Below are positions 9,726 through 18,016 of a stretch of DNA of 55,429 nt, piece by piece. The position numbers were made by a program, and so were the translations under genes. Source of the stretch: an uncultured Prochlorococcus sp. (GTDB lineage: Bacteria; Cyanobacteriota; Cyanobacteriia; PCC-6307; Cyanobiaceae); the NCBI GenBank assembly GCA_902525585.1, contig CABZHQ010000010.1:1-55429 (forward strand), read 5' to 3'. The notes under the pieces were generated by a model, which was not told the DNA's origin, made no database searches, and saw nothing but the letters and a program-made list of their open reading frames with translations. Within the stretch, counting starts at the first letter, position 1, and each line of letters begins with the position of its first letter.

Positions 9726-10466
9726 ATGGATGATCGGATAATTGATTTTGATCCATTAATTGAAGGGATTTTAATTAAGAGATATAAAAGGTTTCTTGCT
9801 GATATTAAATTAGAAAGTGGAGAGGTAGTAACTGCTCATTGTGCTAACACTGGCCCAATGAAGGGACTATTGAGTGAGGGAGCAAAAGTAAGAATAAGTG
9901 TTTCTTCTTCTCCAAAAAGAAAATTGCCTTTTACTTGGGAACAGATATGTGTTTTTAATGCAAAAAATGAGGAGGTTTGGGTAGGTATTAATACTTTATT
10001 TGCAAACAAGTTAATCAAAAAGGTTATTGAGAAAAATCTCCTAGAAGAAGTAATAGGTGAAATAGAGACAATTAAGTCTGAAGTTCCTTATGGAAAAGAT
10101 AAAAAAAGCAGAATTGACTTTTTTTTAACTCCAAAATCTTCAAATCCTGATAAACGTAACATTTTCGTAGAGGTTAAAAATACGACTTGGATTAAAGGCA
10201 ATGTGGCTCTATTCCCAGACACAGTAACGAAAAGAGGTCAAAAACACCTCATGGAATTGAAGGAATTAATTCCTAAAAGTAAAAGTGTTCTAGTACTTTG
10301 TATTACAAGAAAAGACGCTTGCTGCTTTGCTCCTGGAGATGAGGCAGATCCCTGTTACGGCAATCTTTTTAGAGAATCATTAAGTGCAGGAATGATTACA
10401 ATTCCATGCTCCTTCGAATTTCATAAAGACCACATATCATGGAGAGGAATCAAACCTTTGAAATAA
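9726..10466 (+). CDS. sfsA: SfsA family protein
   Basis: This 246-residue product matches the sugar fermentation stimulation family. It begins with an OB-like part ([20 protein letters not shown]) and [20 protein letters not shown] nuclease-like core holds [12 protein letters not shown] and FVEVKNTTW (about 150), then [19 protein letters not shown]. The D...E-x-K pattern is that of PD-(D/E)XK nucleases; the physiological role is unsettled even in E. coli, where it was named for sugar metabolism and DNA binding. The length is normal. It starts with ATG and diverges from murJ; amt1 lies about 180 bases downstream. Confidence 0.93.
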   Translation: MDDRIIDFDPLIEGILIKRYKRFLADIKLESGEVVTAHCANTGPMKGLLSEGAKVRISVSSSPKRKLPFTWEQICVFNAKNEEVWVGINTLFANKLIKKVIEKNLLEEVIGEIETIKSEVPYGKDKKSRIDFFLTPKSSNPDKRNIFVEVKNTTWIKGNVALFPDTVTKRGQKHLMELKELIPKSKSVLVLCITRKDACCFAPGDEADPCYGNLFRESLSAGMITIPCSFEFHKDHISWRGIKPLK

Positions 10467-10538
10467 ATAAAATCTTGATAATTTGAAACCATTAAAAAAA
10501 AGCTTTTTAATTTAACAAATTTAATTTTGGAATGCAAC

Positions 10539-10562
10539 TATAAAATTGGTAGCAACGACTAC
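10539..10562 (+). promoter_or_regulatory. amt1 upstream promoter elements, including an NtcA-type site
   Basis: GTA-GCAACGAC-TAC at 10549-10562 is an exact match to the NtcA consensus GTA-N8-TAC, the nitrogen-control activator of cyanobacteria. It lies 84 bases before the amt1 ATG. No clean -10 is found at the usual 20-24 bases downstream. A TATAAA at 10539-10544 overlaps the region from upstream and would start transcription near 10550, placing GTAGCAACGACTAC inside the transcript as a possible hairpin (GTAG/CTAC). The two readings compete. Confidence 0.5.
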
Positions 10563-10602
10563 TAGACACTAATAAGTTTTTTGAGCAAAATTGAATATGA
10601 AA

Positions 10603-10626
10603 GGAAACAGCACAAGCTGTTTTTTT
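10603..10626 (+). terminator. Terminator-like hairpin in the amt1 leader
   Basis: GGAAACA (10603-10609) runs into AAACAGC-ACAA-GCTGTTT (10605-10622), a perfect 7-base-pair stem, followed by four more T. This has the form of an intrinsic terminator, yet it lies just 20 bases before the amt1 ATG. It could end a short leader RNA or act as an attenuator. The GGAAACA element recalls the unpaired motif of cyanobacterial Yfr2-type small RNAs, but I cannot confirm homology. Confidence 0.5.
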
Positions 10627-10645
10627 GCAGATCTAATTTTTTTTT

Positions 10646-12106
10646 ATGACCACTGCTTTGCAAACGCCTCAAAGGCGCTCTAGGTCCAAATTACAAGATG
10701 CAAGTCTTGTTAATGGCCCTATGCTCCTTTTGAGGAGTATCCGAGGATTTAGTTCAAACCGCTCTATGTTGTGGCTTGCTACTGTTCCTTTAGCTCTGTT
10801 TGGTTTAGGTATTTTTAATCTTTCAGCTCATGCAGCTGATTTACCTGAGTTGAATGCAGCTTTTCTTGCTAACAATTTATGGCTTTTGATCGCTACTATC
10901 CTAGTGATCTTTATGAACGCCGGTTTCGCTATGGTTGAAGCAGGTATGTGTCGTTCTAAGAACGCAGTAAACATTCTTGCTAAAAACCTATTCGTATTTG
11001 CTCTAGCTGTAACCTCTTATTGGTTTATCGGCTATTCCTTAATGTACGGAGGTAGTGTTGCTGACGGATGGCTTTATTTTGGCGGCTTATTTTTTGATCC
11101 TACAGTTACTGCAGATATGGTAACTGACGCTGGATTAGTCCCAACAGTTGATTTCTTGTTCCAGTCTGCATTCGCAGGAACTGCGGCAACTATCGTATCC
11201 GGTCTTGTTGCTGAAAGAGTTAAATTTGGAGAATTTGTTGTTTTTGCTGTTGTATTAACTGCATTTATATATCCAATTGCTGGTAGCTGGAAATGGAATG
11301 GAGGTTGGCTTGATTCTTTAGGTTTTGTTGACTTTGCTGGCTCTTCAATTGTTCACTCAGTTGGAGCATGGGCGGGTCTTGTAGGAGCTATGCTTCTTGG
11401 ACCAAGAATTGGCAAATACTCTGATGGGAAACCACAGGCTATGCCAGGACACAATATGGCAATAGCTACTTTAGGTGCATTAGTTCTATGGATAGGTTGG
11501 TATGGTTTTAACCCCGGTTCTCAACTTGCTATGGATCAATGGGTTCCATATGTTGCTGTTACAACTACTTTAGCAGCGGCAGCTGGAGCTATTGGTGCAA
11601 CTATTGTTTCAACATTAACTTCTGGTAAGCCTGATCTTACAATGATAATTAACGGAATCCTTGCTGGTTTGGTTAGTATCACTGCTGGTTGTGGTGATAT
11701 GACTCTTGCTGGAGCCTGGTTCGCAGGACTAGTAGGCGGAATTATTGTTGTATTTTCTGTCGCAGCACTCGATGCCGCTGAGATTGATGATCCTGTAGGT
11801 GCATTCTCTGTTCACGGAGTTTGTGGTGTATGGGGTACTGTTGTTATCGGTCTTTGGGGTACAGCTGTACAAGGTGATGGAGCAGGTATGGGATTGTTCA
11901 ATGGTGGAGGGATTACCCTTCTTCTAGTTCAAGCCCTTGGTGCAGCAGCTTATGCTATCTGGACGCTGGTTACTTGCTGGATCGCCTGGTCTGTAATCGG
12001 AGGATTATTCGGTGGAATTCGAGTATCTGAAGAGGAAGAGACTCAAGGCTTAGATATAGGAGAGCATGGAATGGAAGCATATCCAGACTTTGCATCTGCT
12101 AAATAA
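10646..12106 (+). CDS. amt1: Ammonium transporter Amt1
   Basis: This is the high-affinity ammonium channel of the inner membrane. The 486-residue product has a cleavable-type N-terminal segment ending LSAHAADLPELNAAF (about 58-72) and then 11 membrane helices. Recognisable Amt signatures are FMNAGFAMVEAGMCRSKNAV, FAGTAATIVSGLVAERVKFG, SIVHSVGAWAG (pore His) and FSVHGVCGVWG (second pore His). The length is typical of cyanobacterial Amt. GC content is visibly higher than in the neighbours, as expected of a highly expressed gene. An NtcA-type site and a terminator-like hairpin precede it, and a strong terminator follows. Confidence 0.98.
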   Translation: MTTALQTPQRRSRSKLQDASLVNGPMLLLRSIRGFSSNRSMLWLATVPLALFGLGIFNLSAHAADLPELNAAFLANNLWLLIATILVIFMNAGFAMVEAGMCRSKNAVNILAKNLFVFALAVTSYWFIGYSLMYGGSVADGWLYFGGLFFDPTVTADMVTDAGLVPTVDFLFQSAFAGTAATIVSGLVAERVKFGEFVVFAVVLTAFIYPIAGSWKWNGGWLDSLGFVDFAGSSIVHSVGAWAGLVGAMLLGPRIGKYSDGKPQAMPGHNMAIATLGALVLWIGWYGFNPGSQLAMDQWVPYVAVTTTLAAAAGAIGATIVSTLTSGKPDLTMIINGILAGLVSITAGCGDMTLAGAWFAGLVGGIIVVFSVAALDAAEIDDPVGAFSVHGVCGVWGTVVIGLWGTAVQGDGAGMGLFNGGGITLLLVQALGAAAYAIWTLVTCWIAWSVIGGLFGGIRVSEEEETQGLDIGEHGMEAYPDFASAK

Positions 12107-12128
12107 TCTAACTAAAAATTGATTTAAG

Positions 12129-12160
12129 AAACCTGACTTGTGTCAGGTTTCTTTTTTTTT
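12129..12160 (+). terminator. Intrinsic terminator after amt1
   Basis: AAACCTGAC-TTGT-GTCAGGTTT forms a perfect 9-base-pair stem with a 4-base loop, followed by C and nine T. It lies 22 bases past the amt1 stop and 36 bases before ispH. It is one of the two clearest intrinsic terminators in the window. Confidence 0.93.
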
Positions 12161-12195
12161 ACGAAAAATTATTTAAAACGTTGTAATATAAAAAG

Positions 12196-13392
12196 ATGGA
12201 TACTCAAGCTTTTAGAAGATCCCTTCATCATTCTGATAGATACAATAGAAGGGGTTTCGATTCTCCAACAAAAAGAGCTCAAGCGTTAGAAGAAGCTTAC
12301 CAAAGTGATTTGATAAGTTCTATCAGAGATAATGGTTTTACTTATACTAAAGGCAGACTAAATATTAAATTAGCCAAAGCTTTCGGTTTCTGTTGGGGAG
12401 TTGAAAGAGCTGTAGCAATGGCTTATGAAACCAGAAGGCATTATCCTAATGAGAATATTTGGATAACAAACGAAATAATTCATAATCCCTCGGTTAATGA
12501 TCATTTAAGAAAAATGAATGTAAAATTCATTTCAGCTAAAAATGGAATAAAAGATTTTTCTTTAGTTTCTAATGGCGATGTTGTTATACTTCCTGCTTTC
12601 GGAGCTACTGTTCAAGAAATGAAACTCCTGCATGAGAAGGGTTGCCATATAATTGATACAACTTGTCCTTGGGTGTCTAAGGTTTGGCATACAGTTGAAA
12701 AACATAAAAAACATGTTTTCACATCTATTATTCATGGAAAATTTAAGCATGAAGAGACTCTCGCTACAAGTTCATTTGCAGGTAAATATTTAGTTGTACT
12801 CGATCTAGAAGAAGCAAACTACGTATCTGAATATATTCTGGGGAGAGGTAATAGAAATGAGTTTATGAACAAATTTGCTAAAGCCTGTTCTAATGGATTT
12901 GATCCTGATAAAGATTTAGATAGAGTCGGAGTTGCAAATCAGACAACTATGCTTAAGAGCGAGACTGAAGAAATTGGAAAGGTTTTTGAAAGGACGATGT
13001 TAAAAAAATTTGGTCCAGAAAACTTAAATAGTCACTTTTTAGCTTTTAATACCATTTGTGATGCAACTGAAGAAAGACAAGATGCAATGTTCTCTTTGGT
13101 TGATGAAGATCTTGATATTCTAGTAGTTATTGGAGGCTTCAATTCTTCCAACACTACTCATTTACAAGAAATAGCAATTACTAGAAATATTTCTTCTTTT
13201 CACATTGACACGCCAGAGAGGATATCAGTAAAAGAAAACTCAATATTTCATAAACCACTTGGATCAGATTTAGAACTTAAAAATAATTTTCTTCCTAAGG
13301 GAAAAATTAATGTTGGAATTACCTCAGGTGCATCCACTCCTGATAAGGTTGTCGCAGATGTTATTGAAAAGTTAATTGATATTGCTTCATGA
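12196..13392 (+). CDS. ispH: HMBPP reductase IspH (LytB)
   Basis: IspH is the last enzyme of the MEP isoprenoid pathway: a [4Fe-4S] reductase that converts HMBPP to IPP and DMAPP, the precursors of carotenoids and of the chlorophyll phytyl chain. The three cluster cysteines are in [12 protein letters not shown] (about 68), [11 protein letters not shown] (about 157) and [12 protein letters not shown] (about 293). [11 protein letters not shown] and [10 protein letters not shown] are the substrate-site motifs. At 398 residues it is the long cyanobacterial/plant type with an N-terminal extension. It starts with ATG at 12196, just after the amt1 terminator, so it is probably transcribed separately. 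Confidence 0.97.
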   Translation: MDTQAFRRSLHHSDRYNRRGFDSPTKRAQALEEAYQSDLISSIRDNGFTYTKGRLNIKLAKAFGFCWGVERAVAMAYETRRHYPNENIWITNEIIHNPSVNDHLRKMNVKFISAKNGIKDFSLVSNGDVVILPAFGATVQEMKLLHEKGCHIIDTTCPWVSKVWHTVEKHKKHVFTSIIHGKFKHEETLATSSFAGKYLVVLDLEEANYVSEYILGRGNRNEFMNKFAKACSNGFDPDKDLDRVGVANQTTMLKSETEEIGKVFERTMLKKFGPENLNSHFLAFNTICDATEERQDAMFSLVDEDLDILVVIGGFNSSNTTHLQEIAITRNISSFHIDTPERISVKENSIFHKPLGSDLELKNNFLPKGKINVGITSGASTPDKVVADVIEKLIDIAS

Positions 13393-13497
13393 ATTTGATA
13401 TTGCATTTATGATTTTGCTTATTTTTTTTAATTTATTAGGTAAATAATTCCAAAAGATCCACTTTATTAACTAGAATGTTGAAAAAATTTATGAAGT

Positions 13498-14058
13498 ATG
13501 GAAGACAAAGCAGAAACTAATCAGGTTCAAACTGCAAGTATGAATAGAACTAAAGCGCCCCAAAAAGTAGAAGTTGTAGTTGCTAATTCATCTTCAGGGT
13601 CTGAAGTAAATATCCTTGGAGAACTATCGATTTTTGTATTAAGGATAGGTTTTTGTTCTTTGATGATTCATCATGGCCTAGAGAAACTTCAAGATCCACA
13701 GGGTTTTGCTGAGTTTGTAGTTGGTAAGTACTTCCCATTTTTGCCAGGTGACCCTGTTATTTGGACTTTTGGAGCAGCAATTACTCAATTAGTTTGCCCA
13801 TTAGGATTGGCTGTGGGAATTTTTGCGAGACTTTCTTCTCTTGGTCTATTCTCCACAATGGCATTTGCTGTCTATTTTCATCTTCTTGATACTGGACTGG
13901 AAGGTTTTCCTCTAGCAGTGGTTGAAGGTCATAATTATGCTTTCGAATTGTCTTTTATATATGGGGCTATTTCTCTCTATTTTTTATGCGCAGGCCCAGG
14001 CAGGCTCTCTTTATTCAGAAAAACCAACAAGATTACATATTATCCAAAGTCAACATAA
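13498..14058 (+). CDS. DoxX family membrane protein
   Basis: This 186-residue protein has a polar N-terminal tail (about 1-38, rich in Q, T and S) and then four hydrophobic segments. It carries the DoxX-type motif LRIGFCSLMIHHGLEKLQDP at about 48-67, followed by FAEFVVGKYFPFLPGDP and GAAITQLVCPLGLAVGIFAR. The DoxX/SURF4-like family is linked to respiratory and redox functions in some bacteria; no precise role can be assigned here. It starts with ATG and stops one base from the convergent purH stop. The long soluble N-terminal tail is more than the core family needs. Confidence 0.85.
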   Translation: MEDKAETNQVQTASMNRTKAPQKVEVVVANSSSGSEVNILGELSIFVLRIGFCSLMIHHGLEKLQDPQGFAEFVVGKYFPFLPGDPVIWTFGAAITQLVCPLGLAVGIFARLSSLGLFSTMAFAVYFHLLDTGLEGFPLAVVEGHNYAFELSFIYGAISLYFLCAGPGRLSLFRKTNKITYYPKST

Positions 14059-14059
14059 T

Positions 14060-15613
14060 TTAATGCAAAAAATGCCTTTTTTGCGTGAATATCATTGATA
14101 TACCTTTAGAATTACACGCATCAATACTCTCTTGATCTCTTAAACTTCCTCCAGGTTGGATAATAGCTTTTATACCGTATTCATTTGCAAGCTCTATAGT
14201 ATCTGCAAATGGGAAAAAACCATCGCTGGCTAAGACGGCATCTGAACATAATTTTCCAGCTGTTTTTAATGCAATTTTTGCTGCTCCGACTCTATTCATT
14301 TGTCCAGCTCCAATCCCAATAGTTTTTTGATCTTTTGCAATAACAATGGCATTAGATTTTACGTGTTTACATATTTTCCATGCAAAATTTAGATCTAAGT
14401 TCATTTGATTACTCGGATTCGTATTAGTTACTGAAATCCAACTTTCAGTTATTTCTTCGCTATTATCAGTATCTTGGACGAGTAATCCTCCCATTATTGA
14501 TTTAGTAGAAGTTTGATTTTTTTGAGGCAGTTGATCTTTTGAAAACTTTAAAATTCGTAAATTCTTTTTAACTTTTAAAATTTCTAAAGCTTCCTCATCA
14601 AAAGATGGAGCGACGACACACTCTAAGAAAATATCTTTGAGGTGAATTGCGGTCTCCCTATCAACATTTGAATTAAAAGCAACTATTCCTCCAAATGCAC
14701 TCACAGAGTCGCATTCTAAAGCATTCAAAAATGCTTTAGAAGCTGAATTACTTATAGAGGCACCACAAGGATTATTGTGTTTTAAGATAACTGAGGCAAA
14801 CATGTCAGTTGTAAGTTCATCTTTTTCTGTGTAACCAAATTCTAAAACTGTTGAAAGTGCCGACTCTAGATCTAATAGATTGTTATAACTTAAATCTTTT
14901 CCTTGTAATTGTTCTGCTGAGTTCCATCCAATATTACTTAAACCATACCAAAAAGCTTTTTGATGTGGATTCTCCCCATATCTTAAGGTTTTGATTAGTG
15001 GATAAGATTCAATATATTTGGACGATTGTAAATCTCTTTTTTTTCTTATCCAATTAGATATTGCAGTGTCATAGTCTGCTGTATGTTGAAAAGCTTCAAA
15101 GGCTAATTTTGCTTTAAATGAGTCTTTTAATTCACCTTTTTTAATTTCTTCAAGAAAATTTTGATACTGAGTAGGATCTACCAAAATGGAAACGTCTTTA
15201 TGATTTTTAGCTGCAGAACGAATCATTGATGGCCCTCCGATATCGATATTTTCAATTGCATCTTCCCATTTAGCTCCATGCTCTACAGTTTTTTTAAAAG
15301 GATATAAATTGACAACTACTAAATCAATTAACTCAAGATTGTTAGCATCTATATCTTTTTTGTGTTCCTCGTCATTTCTTTTAGCTAATATTCCTCCGTG
15401 TATTTTTGGATGTAAAGTTTTAACTCTTCCTCCAAGAATTTCTGGAGAGTTAGTAAAATCTGCAACTTTAATAACTGGAATTTTTGCTTCTATAAGATGT
15501 TTGGCAGTTCCTCCACTTGATAGAATTTTATAATTAAATTGCTCTACCAATTCCTTACAAAATGGGATTATATTTTTTTTATCAGAGACACTTACTAAAG
15601 CTAATGGTGACAT
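14060..15613 (-). CDS. purH: Bifunctional AICAR transformylase/IMP cyclohydrolase
   Basis: PurH catalyses the last two steps of purine synthesis, formylating AICAR and closing the ring to IMP. The 517-residue product has the N-terminal cyclohydrolase (MGS-like) domain, with ALVSVSDKKNI, LSSGGTAKHL and GGRVKTLHPKIHGGILAKR (about 62-80). The C-terminal transformylase domain has LRYGENPHQKAF and ILKHNNPCGAS (the KHNNPCG motif) and ends ...ISMIFTQKRHFLH. The length is normal. Its start diverges from the esterase across about 33 bases, and its stop faces DoxX. Confidence 0.98.
   Translation of the reverse strand: MSPLALVSVSDKKNIIPFCKELVEQFNYKILSSGGTAKHLIEAKIPVIKVADFTNSPEILGGRVKTLHPKIHGGILAKRNDEEHKKDIDANNLELIDLVVVNLYPFKKTVEHGAKWEDAIENIDIGGPSMIRSAAKNHKDVSILVDPTQYQNFLEEIKKGELKDSFKAKLAFEAFQHTADYDTAISNWIRKKRDLQSSKYIESYPLIKTLRYGENPHQKAFWYGLSNIGWNSAEQLQGKDLSYNNLLDLESALSTVLEFGYTEKDELTTDMFASVILKHNNPCGASISNSASKAFLNALECDSVSAFGGIVAFNSNVDRETAIHLKDIFLECVVAPSFDEEALEILKVKKNLRILKFSKDQLPQKNQTSTKSIMGGLLVQDTDNSEEITESWISVTNTNPSNQMNLDLNFAWKICKHVKSNAIVIAKDQKTIGIGAGQMNRVGAAKIALKTAGKLCSDAVLASDGFFPFADTIELANEYGIKAIIQPGGSLRDQESIDACNSKGISMIFTQKRHFLH
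14065..14084. terminator. Possible bidirectional hairpin at the DoxX/purH junction
   Basis: GCAAAAAA-TGCC-TTTTTTGC is a perfect 8-base-pair inverted repeat with a 4-base loop. It lies inside the last codons of purH and immediately past the DoxX stop. It could terminate both convergent transcripts, but the stem is mostly A-T and there is no separate T tract, so its strength is doubtful. Confidence 0.35.
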
Positions 15614-15646
15614 TATGGGAAAGTTTACTTACTTAAGAATATAAAC

Positions 15647-16264
15647 ATGAAATATGCAATCAATCATGAATTTGTCTCGATTAGCTCTCAAACTGCAACT
15701 CATAGAATTATTTTGATACATGGTTGGGGAGCTGATTCAGATGACCTTTTAACATTAGGGAAGGAGATGAATGAAAAAATAAATTTTAATTTTGAGGTGA
15801 TTTCTTTGAGGGCCCCTGGATTACATCCAAGTGGTCAGGGAAGACAGTGGTATAGATTATACCCACATGATTGGAATGGAGCTGAGGTGGAAGCAAATAA
15901 ACTTTTAGTTACATTAAAAAAATTTGATATTGATCAGATTCCACTAAGAAAAACAATTTTGTTGGGGTTCTCTCAGGGGGCGGCAATGGCAATTGATGCA
16001 GGATTTAAATTAAATTTTGGATTAATTGTTGCTTGTAGTGGTTATCCACACCCCAACTGGGCCCCTGGAGAAAAATGCCCACCTTTGATTGTCAGTCATG
16101 GTTTATTTGATGATATCGTTCCTATAGATGCTTCTAGGACTATTTATGAAAAGGTAAAAAGTAATTCTTCTAAATTTTGTGAATTATTAGAATTCGATGG
16201 ATCTCATCAAATTGATTCAAATTTAATTAATTTTATAAGTGCAAATATAAGTAATATTTTTTAA
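15647..16264 (+). CDS. Alpha/beta-hydrolase esterase (carboxylesterase type)
   Basis: This 205-residue serine hydrolase resembles the phospholipase/carboxylesterase (YpfH/Est) group. The nucleophile is in LLGFSQGAAMAIDAG (G-F-S-Q-G). The acid lies in SHGLFDDIVP and the histidine in DGSHQID, giving a complete triad. An early HGWGADSDDL segment supplies the oxyanion-hole region. The substrate is unknown; small acyl esters or lysophospholipids are typical of the family. It starts with ATG, diverges from purH, and overlaps the DUF3155-like gene by four bases tail to tail. Confidence 0.87.
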   Translation: MKYAINHEFVSISSQTATHRIILIHGWGADSDDLLTLGKEMNEKINFNFEVISLRAPGLHPSGQGRQWYRLYPHDWNGAEVEANKLLVTLKKFDIDQIPLRKTILLGFSQGAAMAIDAGFKLNFGLIVACSGYPHPNWAPGEKCPPLIVSHGLFDDIVPIDASRTIYEKVKSNSSKFCELLEFDGSHQIDSNLINFISANISNIF

Positions 16265-16629
16265 ACAAAAGCATATTCATATTCTTCAATCTCTTCCCAA
16301 TCATCTGCAGTAAGTTCTAAGCCCTCAAATATTTTTTCTTCACCAATTCCTTCAACTACAACTTTTAGTGATGGAAATAGAAAATGATTTTCTTCAGCAT
16401 ATTGGGCGCTAAATAATCCTTTTTCACCCCAAAAAAACCTATCAGTAGTATGTTCATTTCTTCTGACATTGAAAACTGAAGGCGCAGAAAGACCATTCTC
16501 AGCTATGAATCTTCTTGCTGCTGTAACTGGTTTATGTTTGCCAGTTTCGATATGATAAATAGGTACATGTGCCATTACTCTTTGGCCTGCCAATCTTCTT
16601 CTGCTGATTCTTTTTCTTTTTTTTGACAT
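16261..16629 (-). CDS. DUF3155-like conserved cyanobacterial protein
   Basis: This 122-residue protein has a very basic N-terminus (SKKRKRISRRRLAGQR) and an acidic C-terminus (ADDWEEIEEYEYAFV). The middle reads HVPIYHIETGKHKPVTAARR. I match it to the cyanobacterial DUF3155 family from memory; no activity is known. The charge split suggests nucleic-acid or ribosome contact, but that is inference. It starts with ATG, with a weak AGGAGT-like purine run upstream on its strand (ATTTCAGGAGTACC). Its stop overlaps the esterase gene by four bases. Confidence 0.78.
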   Translation of the reverse strand: MSKKRKRISRRRLAGQRVMAHVPIYHIETGKHKPVTAARRFIAENGLSAPSVFNVRRNEHTTDRFFWGEKGLFSAQYAEENHFLFPSLKVVVEGIGEEKIFEGLELTADDWEEIEEYEYAFV

Positions 16630-16879
16630 TGATTGGTACTCCTGAAATTATTCATGTGATTAGTCTTATTTATTTTTACTAATCTTATATATGTGATTTT
16701 AAATTCACTTCAAATTACATAGAGGACCCATCAACCCCTGATGTAGCTTAAAATATGATTAAATACTCATATTTAAGGCTGGCTATTGTCAGACCTCTTT
16801 ATATATCTTAATACTTTTTTCATATTTTACAAGACCTTTTCAAGTTTTTTTTTAAAAATTCCTCAAAATTTGATTAATT
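16630..16879. other. Longest unannotated gap, with a small GC-rich element
   Basis: This 250-base divergent region lies between the DUF3155-like gene and the sensor kinase. Most is AT-rich. A patch with CATCA-ACCCC-TGATG (16729-16743) forms a 5-base-pair hairpin with a C-rich loop. A TATGAT at 16754-16759 is a candidate -10 for the kinase. Nine T at 16845-16853 follow no convincing stem. I find no open frame worth calling. Confidence 0.4.
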
Positions 16880-18016
16880 ATGAATCTTTCAAAAAAATTT
16901 GAAGAACTAATCAAAAAACAGCTAGAGAGTTTTGGCTGCTCAATGGGCGTGACTAATTTAGTTATGTATCTTGCTTCAGCTAAGCAAGGAAGTAAAGCAT
17001 CTTTTGAAATGGTTGGTCAATGGCCACAAATTGATAGGCTACTTAAATCAATAGAAGATGATCCTTTACTAAAAGTTTCATCGCCTAATAGAAGATGGTA
17101 CCCACTCCAAGAAAACGATATTCTACTTGGTGTCCTTAGGGTAGAAACTGATTTGAAAGGGGGAAATTGGCCAGTATCGCTGGATTCTAGATTAAAAGCA
17201 CTTTCAATATCTTTAGCTAAATGCGTCTCTATCGAATTAGAACGTCAAAGTAAAAATGAAGAAATTAATTATTTAAAAAATCAGGTTAATGTAATAATCC
17301 ATCAAATAAGGAATCCATTGGCGGCTATAAGAACATATGCAAAATTACTAATAAAAAGACTTGGTTCAGATGATAACTCTATTGAAATAGTCGAACGCAT
17401 GATATTAGAGCAAAAACAAATTAATCAATATATGGATTCTTTTGCGCAATTAAATTCACCTATTCAACTTCCTCTGGAAATTGGAGAGGAAAGATTATTA
17501 TTACCACCAAATTTAGATAATGAAAAGGTAATAACTGTTCAAAGTTTATTGAGGCCAATATTAGAAAGAGGTAAAGCTAATTCGAACTTAGAAAATAGAA
17601 ATTGGACTGAACCCTCTCTTTGGCCAGATTGGACTTTATTGCCAATAAAGGCAAAATATTCTGTTATGGCCGAAATAGTGGCCAATCTATTAGAAAATGC
17701 ATTTAAATATGCCCAAAAAGATGCTGAGATTGGACTTGCCATTACGAGTAAAGGTCTATGTATATTTGATGATGGTAAAAAAATAACCAAAAATGAAAAT
17801 GAGAAAATTTTTCAAAAAGGCTATAGAGGATCTGCGGCTAAGAAGAAGGACGGCACTGGGGTGGGACTTTTTTTAGCGAGGAAATTAGCGAAACAAATTG
17901 GAGGAGAATTGAGATTACTAGAAAATAACTTTATTGATAATCCTGAAGAATTAAAAAATCTTAATAAGAAAAATATTTTTTATTTAGAACTCCCTATAAA
18001 AGAATTGCATGCATAA
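16880..18016 (+). CDS. Sensor histidine kinase (Hik2/CSK-like)
   Basis: This 378-residue soluble kinase has no membrane helix. Residues about 1-125 look like a degenerate GAF domain. His141, in IIHQIRNPLAAIRTYAKL, is the phosphorylation site. The ATPase domain has NLLENAFKYA (N box), FDDGKKI in place of the usual D-x-G-x-G, and GTGVGLFLARKLAKQIGG (G2). The H-box and layout recall cyanobacterial Hik2, the homologue of the chloroplast sensor kinase that senses plastoquinone redox state; that assignment is from memory. No response regulator is adjacent. Its 3' end overlaps cobS by 23 bases. Confidence 0.85.
   Translation: MNLSKKFEELIKKQLESFGCSMGVTNLVMYLASAKQGSKASFEMVGQWPQIDRLLKSIEDDPLLKVSSPNRRWYPLQENDILLGVLRVETDLKGGNWPVSLDSRLKALSISLAKCVSIELERQSKNEEINYLKNQVNVIIHQIRNPLAAIRTYAKLLIKRLGSDDNSIEIVERMILEQKQINQYMDSFAQLNSPIQLPLEIGEERLLLPPNLDNEKVITVQSLLRPILERGKANSNLENRNWTEPSLWPDWTLLPIKAKYSVMAEIVANLLENAFKYAQKDAEIGLAITSKGLCIFDDGKKITKNENEKIFQKGYRGSAAKKKDGTGVGLFLARKLAKQIGGELRLLENNFIDNPEELKNLNKKNIFYLELPIKELHA

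Noticed and set aside
10490..10510. Terminator after sfsA (TTAAAAA...TTTTTAA)
   Set aside because: The stem is almost all A-T around a short AGC core and would be very weak; it could be chance in such AT-rich sequence.
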